From NCBI RefSeq assembly GCF_016802725.1, contig NC_052665.1:1550001-1614000 (forward strand): DNA of 64,000 nt, written 5' to 3'. A program made the position numbers and the translations under genes. Shown here piece after piece: positions 33,701 to 47,500 of this stretch. The notes under the pieces are model-generated. The model had not been told where the DNA came from. It worked only from the letters and a program-made list of their open reading frames with translations, and searched no databases. The stretch comes from Solenopsis invicta (lineage: Eukaryota > Arthropoda > Insecta > Hymenoptera > Formicidae). Position 1 is the stretch's first letter. Every line of letters begins with the position of its first letter.

Positions 33701-36700
33701 AAAAAAAGATATATACAAGCTAATGAGAATCATTCGCGAATGTTGATGCGAAAGTGCATTTGATCTAAAAGCGCGTGATTTAATGATCGTTATATAAGAA
33801 TGTTTTGGCTCTTTTTTGAGCCCTCTTCAACTTTCGTATATTACGCAAATTAACGTATAAAAAGATATGCAGCTTTGCTTCATTTTTTCAATACATTGCA
33901 TGTGACGTATTGCACGCGGCTATACATGTATCAATTTTTATAATTAAAGAATACGAATGAATTTATATGTGGTATAATTAGAAGCAAATGTAAGTCTTGA
34001 TGCGAATTCACAATCCTATATTTCGTACGAAGAAAATGCGAGAAAATGTATTGAGTCAGAAGATAATAAATAATTCAGTTTGATATACGAGCTCCAATAT
34101 CGCGAGATCTCGCGTGCCGTCCGTACATGGATATGTGCGAGTGGGTTGTCGCATTTTGCCTCGTAGACAGATACGTGCATATCGATCATTCTGGATGCAT
34201 TGACAGCTTCATTCCGAGAGCATATTTCGTGGAATTACATATCCGCTCCTTGCTCCCCTTTCAATATTTAATACGTCCCCCTCGTCAGACATATTAAAAT
34301 GTCTTTTCTTCCATAAGAGACCAATGTCATTAGATTATTATTGTTCGATTTTGTTATTGTTTGCCACTGTTTTGTTCTTATATAAGGATGAAAAACATTG
34401 GATATTAATTTAAAATATGTTGGTAATTATAAATAAATAAAAAATAAATTTCAAGTAATTATATAATAAAATATATCAGTTGTTATTGCATATCTATAAC
34501 AGTAAAAAAAATTAATTAGTGAAATCAAAAAATGTTTGATATATTATTTTACAATAATAGAGGGAGGAAACTTCGTATTGCATATTTTGTATCATATACA
34601 TTTGGTACTATGGATATAGAAGTCTCGTTCTCTACTCATACAATTACCAAGTCTTTCACATTTTAAAAATATTACAATATCTAATGCCTAACAGCATTTA
34701 AATCCCATAAATAGGAGAAAAGTGGGTATAAACTGCTAAATTTATTTGATTTCTGTGTTAATTAATGAACTCTATCGCACGTCGAAGTATTTAAAATATT
34801 GCAAAGTGCAGGTCAATTAACGGTAAATAGCGGGGAACGCAAGGTAATCGAGTGTCAATCTATCTGAAATAGAGATAGCTTTCGGTGTAGAGAATGATTT
34901 TCGGTTCGCGCGCGCTGAAGAGGTCAATGCTGAGAGAAGGCGAGGAAACCGGGAGTAACATCGTCGCCACAGGCACTGCGGCAAGCTATTAAAAACCCAA
35001 GTTATGAATGAAAGCCGGGCTGAAATAGAATGGCATGCCGGGTCCCGCCCACAGGAACAGGTACGAGCACCACGACTACACAGAGCCTCTCGACTAAGCC
35101 CAGTGTCAAAAGATTCCCGAATAGCTACGGACGATTACTGAGAGATGCGCGAGTCGCCGCCTCGCAGAACCGGTAGTCGAATCTTCGGATAATTTAATTA
35201 CTATGCACATGTCAAAATCAACTTGTTCACGTCAATATCCGCGTGTTGCTGAGACTCCATAAAAAAGATGGTACAGCAGAGTGTTTGCACGGATTACTCA
35301 TTCATGTGTTAAGAGCATGCGTGCCTCTTGATGATTCTTTTTCTTCTTTCCGTGAAGATAGATTTGTAGAACAGATATTTATAAATAGCTCTGTATTAAC
35401 ATAACATATGCGCGCAGTATAAAGACACTCAATTATTAGCCATATTATAAATTTTATCGATGAAGCATATAAAGTAGCGAGCATTGCGATGGTTCGATAG
35501 ATAATTTATGGAAATCGCGAGTTCAATCGATCGAGTTCCGACGCTAAGGGTTTCTGGAAGGGACACGATGTCCGATTATCTGTCACATTCTTGATGTCAG
35601 CAGTCGGTATCCCGAGGGCCAGTACTCTCGAGAACGTCCTGACGATTCAATTAGGATTCAGGCACGCAGCGAAGGTCCGGATCTCTTCTCGTCTCCTTTC
35701 CCCCCCTCGCCACCTTTCTTTCGTGGTATAATCGATCGCCGATTTCACGAGAGATCCGACCGTACGCTCGCGTGGCCGTTGATATATGAAGTTTAGGAAC
35801 CAGATGCAAGCGGCCTGCGCCTGCGAGGTATCAACGGATCTACGTCCAAAATGCGGTCCGAGGGACAACATAATAAGCATATGGAGAAAAAGTGATCGTT
35901 CACTATCGCCAGTCATTAATTTCGATGTAATCCAATTATATGTCACGTGCGTGGTTTTTTTTTTTTCAGTAATAGAATTATCTATTTGGATAGCTTAAGA
36001 TTAACGCAATTTTGTCTTTTCTTAAGATTTACGTGCTGTTCGTGACTAAACGTACGTGAGTAAATTCATTCATCGTGACAAGGATAGAAATATAGATTTT
36101 AATCGCTCGCTGATTATCGTAATTTACTTGGAGGCGCTATATTTCACGCGCGAACAATGTCCATCTCGGAACCGTTACGTTTAATCAATCGCGAGGAGAG
36201 AACCCAGTCGTTATACGTCGCGCACATAGGCGAGTCGCTGGCCAGACTAAGGAAGTGGGACCGAGGCATCGGACCAAGGGCTGAAAGCCTCGATGAAGCC
36301 ATCGCCGAGAAGCGTCGCGGGGACAATGGAGCAATCAATAGGGTAATGTGAGGACACTTTATCGAATTATCGATGCGGTCGACACTGGCGTACCTACGGT
36401 CAATGGACACGGGTACCCTGCTTTTCGAACGAACCCTTACGCCTCGCCGTCTCCTCCTTCTCTCTCTTTCTCTCCATTTCTCCATCTCTCTTTCTCTCTT
36501 CCGCCCTCTCTTACCCGGGTCTATCTCTCTGCATCGCTCCTTCTGATCATCGTGTAGTCCTCTCTTTGCTGCTTTCAATCTGTCTATCCGCGTCTCTTTC
36601 TCGCTGGTTCCCGTCAATGTTCGGCGACTGATAGAGCCGGAGCATCCGCGCTGTAACAAGCTCAGTCGCCCTTGACACTTTGGGCCGTTAATGTCCGAGA

Positions 36701-38690
36701 AGCACGCGATAAATCCGGCCCCGAACGTATTTCCATCTTACCGCAGTGCTATCCCGGGAGTGTCCTTCGGTGCAGGAACGAGTGCCTCCGCGGGGTATGT
36801 CATCTCTCACACACGTTAAAGATACTGGTTTGTACGCTTCTCCCATTTCTACACAATGTTCCACTTGCAATTCTTGCTAGTCTATCAAGCGAGTTGCAAA
36901 ACAAAATTTCATCCTCTTCACTCACCGTCTATCTTTCTCCCTTGGTGACGAAGTTAATTAGTCTAATCGAATAATAAAATTGATCGATCGATCGATTACT
37001 TCACCTATGAACTCCGTTCCAGAAGGTCTACCGCTTCTAACACACTTGTTCGTACGTGGTAATCTCTCTCTAATCCCCGATACATAAATCTGTTCGTCCA
37101 ATTGACGGGGAATCTATAACGTAGAAGAAACGCAGACGACAACGCGCAGCTGGAAAATCCGGTCGTGAGTGGGTTTCGCACCCGAGCGGTGGACGTTTAA
37201 CAGGGACGACGGTGGGCCGATATTTTTACACGGTCTCGGTCACATATTTCACACCTGTCAGTTTGACTGGGATTTTTCCTTCGTGTCTTTACATCGAATA
37301 TCGTCGCGGCGTGCGCGCGCGTGCACGCGCGTGCGTGCGTGCGTACATGCGCGTGTATGGGTACTCGCTTGTAATTGCCGCGGCCAGTCTTCGGTGCCCT
37401 TATCTTCTTCGCTCGCTCCACCAGCATCATCGGGCCGCGTCGCGTCGCGCCGCGTCGCGTCGCCCCGCGTAGCCGCGCAATGTCATGTCGGTCTCGTGAA
37501 GCATGCCCGATTGACCGCGTGTGAGAACACGATATCGCACGAATGAGTTATGATCCCTATTCGAGGATTTGCATACCGATTCATTATGCGCCGGTGGAAC
37601 TCAAAATTGGAACGCAACGTGGCGCAACAGATCGCGCGCGCTGCATGGGCCGTCGAAGAAGGGCGGCAGCAGAAACGATAAATCAAAGGCCTCCTGCCCC
37701 GCGTGTGTTCCTCCCTGCCTTCGCGTCTCCTCTCCCTTTTCGCGAGGCGCATGCAAATCGCACTCACCTTAATGGCGAACGATGCAACGGTCCAGGGAAA
37801 GAAAGAAGCATCGTTCAAGGAACTTTCCGCTACTTTCCGTACATTTTATCCGTACGCTTTGAATGCACGAACCCGTACGAATCGCTCAACGAAGGCCGTG
37901 CGCACAGATGTACTAAATTGCGTACAAACAAATCACTTTGGCACGATCGACGTGCGCAAACACAGTTGTGTAATGCCTCGGCGTTGGGTAATTCGATTTA
38001 TGTAACGGTAGTGCTATTGTCGACGTACGTTGTTCTGTGACGTGGATGTCTCGAGAAATGTTTAATGATTAACAAAGTATTATTTGTCTCCGTCTTTATT
38101 TTTTATACTTCAAAAGAATTGTATGTATTTTCAGAATAATTGCACAATGCTAAAATTAATAAGATAAAAGCTTTAATTATTGTTATAATTTCTCAACATA
38201 TTTATGTTTCTTAATATCTCTTAGTTTGTATCTTTTAAAATATTCTTCATTAAGTAGTTAGAAAAAATAAAATATAAAAGGAGCAATGGCGAGAAGGAGA
38301 GAAGTGGTTTCGAAAGACGGATGAACGGATTGTCTGAGATAAGAGGAGATGACAGGTGAAGTACGTGGGCGGAGGCGGGACAGATAGGCCGATCTGGATA
38401 TACATGATGCTACCCACGTTGGTATTCTTACAGCTATATCATCTCTCTCTCTCTCTCTCTCCCTTGTCTTCAACATTAACACGCTCGCGCAATTTACTTA
38501 ATGCTAGCAAAATTAGAGCGTAAGAAATTAGCATTTTTGAATATATAATTTTTTTTTATCACTCTATTTAACTCAAAATACATGGATTTACATGCAGTTT
38601 CTATAAATTTATTTATTGCATAACTTTATATAGAAATCTAACGTGGAAAAATTTATAATCTAAAAATAATTTCGTTTAATCTTCATACTA
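33701..38690. other. Noncoding stretch
   Basis: AT-rich at 33700-34900 and 38050-38690, otherwise moderate GC with CpG-dense segments (36150-36420, 37150-37800). CT-rich runs lie at 36440-36520. GATCGATC repeats occur at about 36981-36996 and CGCGTCG-type repeats at 37438-37470. A minus-strand donor (ATTAAG then GTGAGTGC, near 37762) follows a short ATG frame of 14-15 codons but has no other support. No gene is called. Confidence 0.4.
38442..38461. repeat. (CT)n microsatellite
   Basis: About ten uninterrupted CT units. Confidence 0.9.
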
Positions 38691-38911
38691 CACACTAGAA
38701 AAAAAATGTAGTGTCTTCAGCTTTGCAGCGATGGCTATTTGGTCGAGGCATTTTTTAACTGCGATCAAATATTTGGTTTTATACAATAAAAAGTTTGATT
38801 GTTTTTGCGAAATACATGTAAATAAAAATATATTTGTTTATATTAAGTAAAGAGTTTTGTTCGACATATTTTAATCAAATTATTTGCTGTTACAAAAAAT
38901 GTTTTCTAGTG
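38691..38911. mobile_element. 221-bp TA-flanked MITE
   Basis: The left end CACACTAGAAAAAAAATG and the right end (other strand) CACTAGAAAACATTTTTTG are inverted repeats sharing CACTAGAAAA. Each is flanked by TA (38689-38690 and 38912-38913), as expected for Tc1/mariner-type non-autonomous elements. The interior is AT-rich and non-coding. Confidence 0.55.
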
Positions 38912-38913
38912 TA

Positions 38914-39947
38914 GATTAATCGAAATTAGAATCGAACATTATATCGTCCGTTTTATCATCTCTGATCTTGTACGATAGCATAGTAGATAGTAGATATCAA
39001 GCGTCATTTGTAGCTGTAGAGAAAACGAAGACCGGGTCAATGAGCATATATATCATTCGTGAACAATCCGTCATTCTGGCCTAAACGACTTTCATCCCCG
39101 AAGAAGGTAGCAACGGGCAGACAGGCAACACAGGCAGGGGCAGAGGAGACGATTGCTCGCGCGACTGCGTTAAAGCGTGCGTATTCGCTGCTTAAACACA
39201 GCAACGGCAGCAGCGTCGGCAGCAGCATCAGGAGTAACAGAAGCAGCAACGGACACCCCTCCATGACTGCAGGCTGTTTCTCCTTTCGTCTCTTCTCTCG
39301 CGCTGGTCGCTCTCTTCTCATACCTCCTCCTTGCCAGTGGTTAGTCCTGGCTCCCTCTTTTCTCCCTATATATCTCTCTCTTTCTCCCAGCCGGTTCCTC
39401 GTCTCTTTCCACTCTATCTCATCCCCCCTGATCTTTCACCGTCACTGTCTCGCCTCCTCTCTCGAGTCTCTTTAGTTTTGTGCGCTACCTGCCTGCCTTG
39501 TGGCTCGTTCGTATCGTATCGTATGTAAGTGAAGCGAGGTGCCTTGGCGCGCTCGCGGGACGAGGCGAGGCCGGGGCCTCAGGACGACGGGTTACCTGTG
39601 TGTGGTACGGCATGGCGTTGTCTCTTCGCGTGTAGGCACACGGCTCTCTCACACGTGCTCACGCACGCACGCATACCGTGCGCGCGCGACGCGATGCGAT
39701 GTAACGGGGTACACGAGAGCACTCGCGCGAGGGAGACAGTAGGTCTAAGTGTACGTGCAAGGGGCCCGTACACCAGGCCAGCATCCGACGCATACAGGTG
39801 CGTAAATGCGCGAGAATGTTCTCCCGATTCCGCTCTCGCGATCGTGAGGCTGTGCGGCGCGAGAGCGTAGGTACATTGTGCACGCGCACTTGTGTGTGAG
39901 AAAGAGAGATAAAGAGAGAGATAGAGAAAGCACACGTGTACCCGTGC

Positions 39948-40002
<55 letters not shown>

Positions 40003-40200
40003 CGCGTGTGTGTGCGTGTGTGTGTGTGCGTGTGTTTGTGTTTGTGTTTGTGTGCGCGGCCGGTGCACAAGAGCGTGGGCTCCCCTCCCTCCGGAGTCAC
40101 ACTCCACCTCCTCCTACCTCTCGGTCTCTACCTCCTTCTTCTACCTGCCGGCCCAGCCGACACATGTGTATGTGTACCTTGGTCTTCAGTGTAAGATCTG
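38914..40200. other. CpG-rich, simple-repeat-rich stretch, possible promoter-proximal region
   Basis: GC and CpG content rise from about 39080. There are GCAGCAACGG-type trinucleotide repeats (39199-39252), a pyrimidine-rich tract (39280-39480) and a TG-repeat (39953-40054). Open frames across it on both strands are made of Cys-Val or His-Thr repeats and are artefacts of the microsatellite. It may be upstream regulatory sequence of the exon at 41463. Confidence 0.35.
39953..40054. repeat. (TG)n microsatellite with imperfect 3' part
   Basis: Pure TG repeats span 39953-39998, then interrupted TGCG and TTTG variants reach about 40054. Long alternating purine-pyrimidine tracts can adopt Z-DNA; nothing here shows that they do. 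Confidence 0.9.
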
Positions 40201-41462
40201 AACCAGCGGAGAACGCACGCTATTGTTATATCATTATCATTGTCATCGTCCGTGGCTGTTCGTTCGCGCCTTTTCCCGCCGTCTGGTGTGTCGTGAACAT
40301 TTCGCGTCGGCGCTCATGTGGTACCGCGAGGGAGGCCGAGACGAAATTCATCCCGATCTAGCCTAGTCGATCGATCACGCGCGTATGTATCGGTGCCGGG
40401 TGTGAACGAGAGAAACGTTCGAGCATGCATGAAACCGCGTGAATAAGGTGAGAGATCCACTGCGTCTCCCTTCTGCGCCCGATACACGGATATTCATAGG
40501 GTCGAACGACGATGGGGTGCACGTTGGTACCGCGCCCTCTGACAGTGAGGCGCGCATGGGACAGTACTATGTGAACACGTGGTGAACACGTCCGATCCGT
40601 CAATCATCATTATTATTATCATCTTTGTTATCAACAGTCATCAAATTACTTAATTTGAATTCACTCCGCGCCCAAGAGATTTATAGATTTATTATCAAAA
40701 AAGTGGATTGTCAAGGAGATTGTTTAGATCGAACGTTCATCGTCCGTCCTCACAGAGTTTACACGAGATGATGTAAAGTATCTGTCGTTGGTCGACGCTA
40801 GATTTACAGATTGGAGTTACAAGTGGCTCTTAATCGACAGCGGTCGAACGTAATCGATCAAGAAGAAGTTAGATTAGAACTAAGAGGATCCGATGACGGG
40901 GAGGAAGCGGAGGAGGTTCCGAATCTCGACGGACGAGAAGGGCAGGATAGGTTGGAAGGAGACTATGTAACGCTTAATTAAAGCGATTAGACTTTGTGGT
41001 TAATTGTTCTGGAACGTCAAACTCTTACATGATACCACATCGGTGCTGTCGCTGGTGCTTGTTATCGTCGCGTCCCTTGGCAGGACTGAAAAGACAAACG
41101 ATCCACGATCGGGCCAATTTGATGAGCCTCGATCGAGTCATCGCTGTAGCTCACATAAACCTGACCTGAGAAAATTGTTTTATCGTAGACGAGACGTCGG
41201 TCTTTTGGTCTATTTGAAAATTTTGGTGTTAGCTGCCTGTGTTGTGCTACCATTGGCTTTGACAATTACCAAGAGTTGTTTATTTCGATGAAAAAAACGC
41301 CTTACCAGCGTTCTATTTCCCTTATTTTCTTCCCTCTGTAGTGATTCTGCTCCTGATCGCCATTTATATCCAATCCTCTTTTTCTTCTCTCTTCTATCGT
41401 TTATACCAGTGATTGAACCAAATCGTTTGGAAGCTTCTCTTGATTTTGTTGTAGTCATTCCA
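40201..41462 (+). other. Possible 5' UTR or upstream region of the 41463 exon
   Basis: Moderate-GC, non-repetitive DNA. An arthropod initiator-like TCAGT occurs at 40186-40190. Two acceptor-like sites precede the coding exon (CCCTCTGTAG ending at 41340 and TTTATACCAG ending near 41410). The frame of the exon is open upstream to a TGA near 41290, so the ATG at 41463 is its first in-frame Met. Which part is transcribed cannot be told from sequence. Confidence 0.25.
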
Positions 41463-41531
41463 ATGATACAAACGCGAAGAGCCGACTCGACATACTGTGT
41501 GATCGCGATGATTGCTCAATTAGTTTTAAGC
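41463..41531 (+). CDS. Candidate first coding exon with signal peptide, gene extending right
   Basis: From ATG 41463 (context TTCCA ATG A) the frame encodes 23 residues: a basic n-region MIQTRRADS followed by a hydrophobic core YCVIAMIAQLVL and a small polar Ser. It ends exactly at a consensus donor, GTGAGTAT, phase 0. This is the classic layout of the first exon of a secreted or membrane protein with a long first intron. No cleavage site or family-specific residue can be judged from so short a piece, and I found no matching second exon in the remaining 22 kb. If the donor is not used the frame stops seven codons later, giving a 30-residue peptide. It could be a chance hydrophobic run. Confidence 0.35.
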
Positions 41532-44500
41532 GTGAGTATGTATAGTGTACCGTGAAAGATTCGTCCGGTTTGTTCGGCTTTTTTGTGACCGCGCGTGTTA
41601 GTGCGAGGTATTTCTTTCTGATCGCGAAGCAGAAACGTGAACCATATAGTGTGGGTGAAAAATACCTTGGCGACAGTGCAGAAACTTAAACCTCGTGTCA
41701 GGTGCCATCGGAAAGAAACATCTATTACGAGCTACTAGTGCGTTTTATTAGGAATCGTTTATATGGACGGGTATTCGTAATGACGAGTAATTCACACGAC
41801 AGACGTTTCGCATATGCGGAAGCAGCCAGTTGAAACTGACGGTAAGTTGCATACGTTTCGCTACTTCATATCAGCGAGAGACATTCTCATAAGAATGTTA
41901 AGTTTTATTTGAGAGTAATCTGCATCTTGCTTAGAAAAATATCGTCCTCTCACGCTCGCGATTTCTTCGTCGTAATCACATCCTGCGTAAATTCGCGCAA
42001 ATCGCAATATACTTCTATCTGAGTTCTTGAAAGAAATCATTACGCGATTTCGCACGCGAATAGTAATTCTATGTCACATGCTACCATTTCACCTCGTAGA
42101 AGGTAGATACACACGGAGTCACTGCAGGATTAATCTTTCGCAGACGTTAATAGGAATCTTCAAGTCATTATGTCGGAATATCTTGACTCGCGACGTTCGC
42201 GGAACCGGCAGGCACCGCGCATGCGGTCGATCTCCGCGTCTCACGGCTTCTCGCGCAGTCATGAACGCAGATTCTCGAGGCGAATACGCGGGCAAATGGA
42301 ACGATAAATCCTTCGATTGTCGAATGTCGATAATCGCTCAGAGACGCGCACCATCGTAGACATCGACGAAGGAGGCAAACATTGTCCAACTAGTCCCGGT
42401 TATCATGCGCACGTGATCGCGACGGCGCGGCGGCCTGGTTGATTCTCGCCGCCGGTTGCAAGTAGCAAAAATCGCTCTCTCACTACGCCGCTCGGTCACG
42501 TTTGCGGTGTAACGTACTCCGCGTAGCGAATGTCGATCGGCAATCCGCGGGATCTTTCGGCGTTCGCCGATTTATCGAAATTCGCGCGTTACCGGGTAAT
42601 CAGTTAAATACTCGTGTTGTACAAAACACTCGTCTGTCTCTTTCCGAGAGATTTGTTTCTTGTTTTGGTAGAAAAATTACCCGTAACGAAATTCTGATGT
42701 TCCCATTTATTTTAATTAAACGGACAAGAAAATTGAAACAGTCGTAGCTACCGCGTGTGGAAAAATCGTCAATGAAATCGTGGTTACAACTGCAGTGGCA
42801 CGCTTCGTGTACAGAGCATCACTGCGACACGTTCGACTTTCTCGGATTATGCGTTTATTTTTCTTGTGCTTGCGGTAACGCATTTAAGTCAGTATCGCTG
42901 ATATAGAGATACAGAGAGAAGAAATCGCCTGATGATTGCGCCTCAACGGATTATCTCTAATTAGGTACAGGTTTTTGTTACTTCTTTGAAAAAATTTATT
43001 AAAATTTTGTGCGCGTCTTTAATCGCTCGGTAATTTCATTAATATTGATTTATTATGTTCTTTCTTTATTTACTATTATACATATTGCGCGCCAAATTCT
43101 ATCTTTCCGCGACCGATCGCGTCCGATAGTGATCTGAAAGTGCTAGACAATGAAATGTTTACAGCGAGCAAACGGCTGGCTAGGCTAATTATACGATCTT
43201 ACTGATTGTTGCAATGAAACCCGGTGTGAGAAAGCGTATATCTTCTTGCTGCGTGATTACCTTTTACGATCTTGACGCAATAAATTATTAATCAAACCAC
43301 TTAATTACATGTTTCTAATGTAACCGCGATTTCTTCGGGACGTAACGGTCACTGGAAGTCATCTATAGCCCGTGTATTATTATCCTACATTGTGGATATC
43401 CTAGATGCACAACGCGCACAATGCGGTTGCATCGAGTTATTAAGTCGATCCCGTACCGCGGCATTTGCGGCAGGAAATTAAGATATCGAATGAATGCGAC
43501 GACGTGGCGTAGACTTTCATTTTACAGGGATTCCCTTTTCATAGGCGTTTATTTCCCCCACATCGTATCTTGTCTTCTCTCGTAACTCTCTTTCATTTCT
43601 GTCTTATTTCTCATATTTTAAATGTGCGTGCGGATACAGAAAACATATATATCACGCAATGTCCTTGTTTTCGCACCTGCCGAAGTCTCGTACAAGTTTC
43701 TTCATTGTGCGCTCGTGTGTTTCTCGCAAAATCACGTTTGCACTGTGTATAGTTGATAGTAGTCACTTTTAGTGGCCATATTTTTGACTTAAAAGGAGTC
43801 CCTGTCAGCAATGATTTGGGGGCCGTGTGAAGTGCCGCTTTTATAGTACGCACAGGAGGAGACAGTCCAATTAAGGGCACATTTGTATACTTAAATGTAC
43901 CGATATCGATGCATAAATCGGACCGGGCTCGACGATTTATGGCTCTACCGAATGTCGTAAAACGTCCACCGCGAGATACGCACGGCGAAGCAGGACCTTT
44001 CTGTTCTTAGAATCCTCGATGAATACAGGTATTTAACGGAAGATGTACGACGAATCCTTTATGATGATAAATCTATCGCTTAAAATGAAGATTGATATTT
44101 AAAAATATACATGTTTTTGTTTAAAAAATTTATTAAACAGATTTGATATTTTATTTGATAAAATTTACATTAAAAAATTTGGCAATTATTTTGTCAAACG
44201 AAAATAGATGGCCTTTGTAAATATATGCTGAATACTACATCATAATCCATTGTGGCCCAACGTGTCTGGTTCTTCCATGCTGATCTTCAGTTCTACCGCG
44301 ACAGATACGTCTGTGGTGAAAACTGACACAAGCATATTTACTTTGCATATCGCTAAAAGTTGCCAAGGAAACGTCTCTCGAGCTTACCGCGCGCAAAGTC
44401 AACCCCTGAAGCACGCAAGGTTAAACCCTTTACGCGCTGCATCACAAAGGAGAGCGAGCTGTTGGCAACCCTTACAAGATGATTCTTTCTCTCTCTTTCT

Positions 44501-47500
44501 CCCGCAGTCCTCTTTCTCTCTCATTCTTCCGCGTTAAAATGTGCACGCGTGGTCGGCATATATTTTCCTTGTCGTAAATCTTCTTCGCTTGTTTCTCACG
44601 TGCTCTTCAACGATCGGCGTTGAGTTACGTTCGTCGGTATTGCTGATGCTCTTACGGTCGTTTCGGTGTGTTAGGAGCTCGTAAATGTTCAAAATGAAAT
44701 CCTTTAAAGCGCGGCATATTCATTTTGTACATGGCAATTTGCATGTAAATCCACTATGCTCGCACGTAAAGATCATAGGATATCATAATTTTCCACGTTA
44801 CAAACGATGACATTTTTCGTGCATCGAGCAATTATGTGCTGATTTCCACGGTGAGTGGAAATTCACGTAACTTACTGTCAGTTTATCTCTATTCTACGAT
44901 CTGGCGCTCTAATTGAAACGTTAAATATTCCTCATGTGTTTTTAATAAGATTATGTTAAATCAAAGGCTTGTTTCTCTCACGATAACTCTTTCCGGTGCT
45001 TGAAGACTATTATCGAATCCTTCTGTTCATTTTGTTATATAACGAAAAATCTATTGTATTTCTTGCATATGTAATCTTTCATGCATAACGTTCTCTTCTC
45101 TTATTTTATCGATCATGTATTCGAATGTATCCGTACATTCTTATTTGCGCTCCTCGCTTGATTTGTCAAGGCGCGTGCGATCGCCGATAGGTCGATGCCG
45201 AAAGCATCGGGCGATACTGCGTGCCGCCGCCGCATCGTGCCAGCGAATTTTTGCGAAACAGGTGGTTTTAACCATATAGATCGAGCGAATACAATGTGAG
45301 CTCGCGCCGTTCGTGGATCATGCGATTTGTCTTCGTACCCAATCCCGTTTGCCTTGGCATGGAAAATGCGCGCGTGCCCTAATAGAGTCCTTTGTTCAAA
45401 ACCGAACTCAATTGTTGCGGCCGGTTATTCAGAGACTGGAACAATGTCCAGTCAGCCAGATACCAGTTTGTCTCGAAACGCATGCTGCTGCGTCCACCGC
45501 GATCTCGGTATGCGCGATCTTATCTCGCGACCCGGAGCGAAATGCAAATTAAAGTTTCCTCGCATAATTGGTCCTCTTTAAGCACTCACCTATCTGAGAA
45601 ACGCTCACGGATGAACGAATTAAGTTTGCCGTTATCGAATATTGACACGAAACATAAATATTGAAATGCTCGGTAATCGTATCATTGTTCTTAGTGTGTG
45701 TGCACGTGTCGACTATCTCGTTCCATTGCGTGTCTCAATGCCATTATGAGAAATTTAGGTGAAGAAGTACGTGGCAATTGAAAGAGTTTATTACTTTAGA
45801 ATAATTATGCGATATATTTGTGGTTATTATTTTTGCTGTATATTTAAATTAACTTGGATTTAAAATGGTTCAAGTTTCACTGTAGAAAACATATTAGGGA
45901 GAGTGCTGAGCAAAAGCTAATCATAACTTGAAAAGAAATTTCAGTTTTGCACGCATATCTTCATCATTTACATTTAGCCAAGCGATTCGCGACGACGTTA
46001 CCTGACCCGTTCGCCCACCCGAACTCATCGAATCCCCCTGTTCCACGAAATAAGTATAAAAGATCAAAGCAATTCACAGATTTAATGCTTGTGGGTTCGA
46101 CCCATAAACGAAGCAACTGAGGAAATAAAGTGAGACGGCCATTCTTCCCGCGTCCATGATACCTTTCATATTATGGCCTAAGAGACAACACGCCCACTTG
46201 ACGATTATTTGAAAACGATCCGAGTTCCCTCGTAACATCCTACGGCATCTAGATCCATTATCGAGATTAGTCGGAATTAAAACTGAAACCACAAAAGAAC
46301 AAAAGGAAATATTTCACATCTCTCGAGCGGCGAAAAAATTATCAACGTTTTGCAGCTATGTCGTATCTTATCAAATGATTTACATTTGCGAGGTGGTTCG
46401 ATTGAGCTTGAATCGGAGACCCATAAATCTTCGGACACGTAGACTAATTTAAAACCCTTCCAAATTTCCGTCTAACCTGACACATCAACCGCACGCGTGG
46501 AACGTTTCCTGCAGCTGCTTACGCTATCGATGAAACGGTCATTGACCCGGTGGACAGGTACCCTCGGCCCTAACGAGTTTGCTCCTCAGAAAATGTCAAC
46601 GAGAGCGCCGTCGTAGTGTCAACGGAGCTGATCGCGAGCGGTCATTCGCGCGGCGATTCTCCAAGGGTCTCCCGTTCCTCCCCTCTTTCGTTTTGCTCTC
46701 TGCCAAGGTACGGATCCTTTATTGCGACGATCTGGCCCCTGGAATCCTGAGACATTTATCGGTGAAGTTAATACAGGTGAATGAGAGAGAGAGAGAGAGA
46801 CTGCGAACATTCGTTGTAGTCGCTGTTGTCGTAACGAAGCAAGCTCCTCTTCTTTCGTCTTCGTCCTCTTTCTCTCTCTCCCTCATTCTTTCTTCGAACG
46901 AACGGTTAGTGTTCCTCCGGTGTTCGGCGAAACACGATGGTTTCTCGACGAAGAGAGGTGACTCCCGATGGGTGGGAGGTCGGTATCATCGAAAGGGGTG
47001 ACGGAACGGAGGAGAGGGCCGAAGGAAGGAGGCAGGGCGGCGGTGGGCCTAATTAGTCAGGGATATATCTGGAATCTCATGGAGGCTGAGTTTTGTAGGC
47101 CTCCTTCAGTTTTATGTACGCAGGCGGATTTCTCTCGTGGATTAGCATACAAATCGATTTAAACTCGAGATAAATAGCCACTCACAGGCTCCTCACACGG
47201 AGCCGACTTCGGGCATTATCTTGTCCACCGCCGAGATTAACGCTTAATGCTTTATACTTTACAGCCGGGGAGCCTCCCCGCGCTGCCTCCTGCGGGTACC
47301 ACTATATATACTTAAGTACGTACCTGCGTTTTGTCGTGACACCGTCGAGTGGCTCTTCATCTCTTCCCCTTTCTCTTTCTCTCTCGCTGTCTCTCGTCGC
47401 GCGATGTCTGCCTCGCGCGTTTTGCGCCAATGTTCTTTCGTTACTACGGCCGGCCGATCGGACAAACTCGTTTCCGATTAATCGAAACGCCGGGTCATCG

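Noticed and set aside
36144..36659. 171-codon minus-strand open frame rich in Arg and Glu
   Set aside because: It runs through a CT/GA-rich tract whose complement necessarily encodes Arg/Glu; no other support.
37762..37815. Minus-strand ATG frame ending at a GTGAGT donor
   Set aside because: Only 14-15 codons, no acceptor or conserved partner, and the peptide has no signal-peptide or domain character.
39579..40194. Open frames of Cys-Val and His-Thr repeats on both strands
   Set aside because: They are translations of the TG microsatellite and its flanks.
41004..41291. 95-codon plus-strand open frame with two hydrophobic stretches
   Set aside because: It starts at TTG and contains no in-frame ATG before the first hydrophobic stretch, and no splice acceptor places it in a transcript. 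Its upstream end looks coincidental.
46070..46110. tRNA-like GGGTTCGACCC segment
   Set aside because: No matching acceptor, D or anticodon arms at the required spacing.
46074..46292. Minus-strand frame ending with a hydrophobic segment after several Met codons
   Set aside because: No splice border or promoter context; the hydrophobic segment is short and the frame ends soon after.
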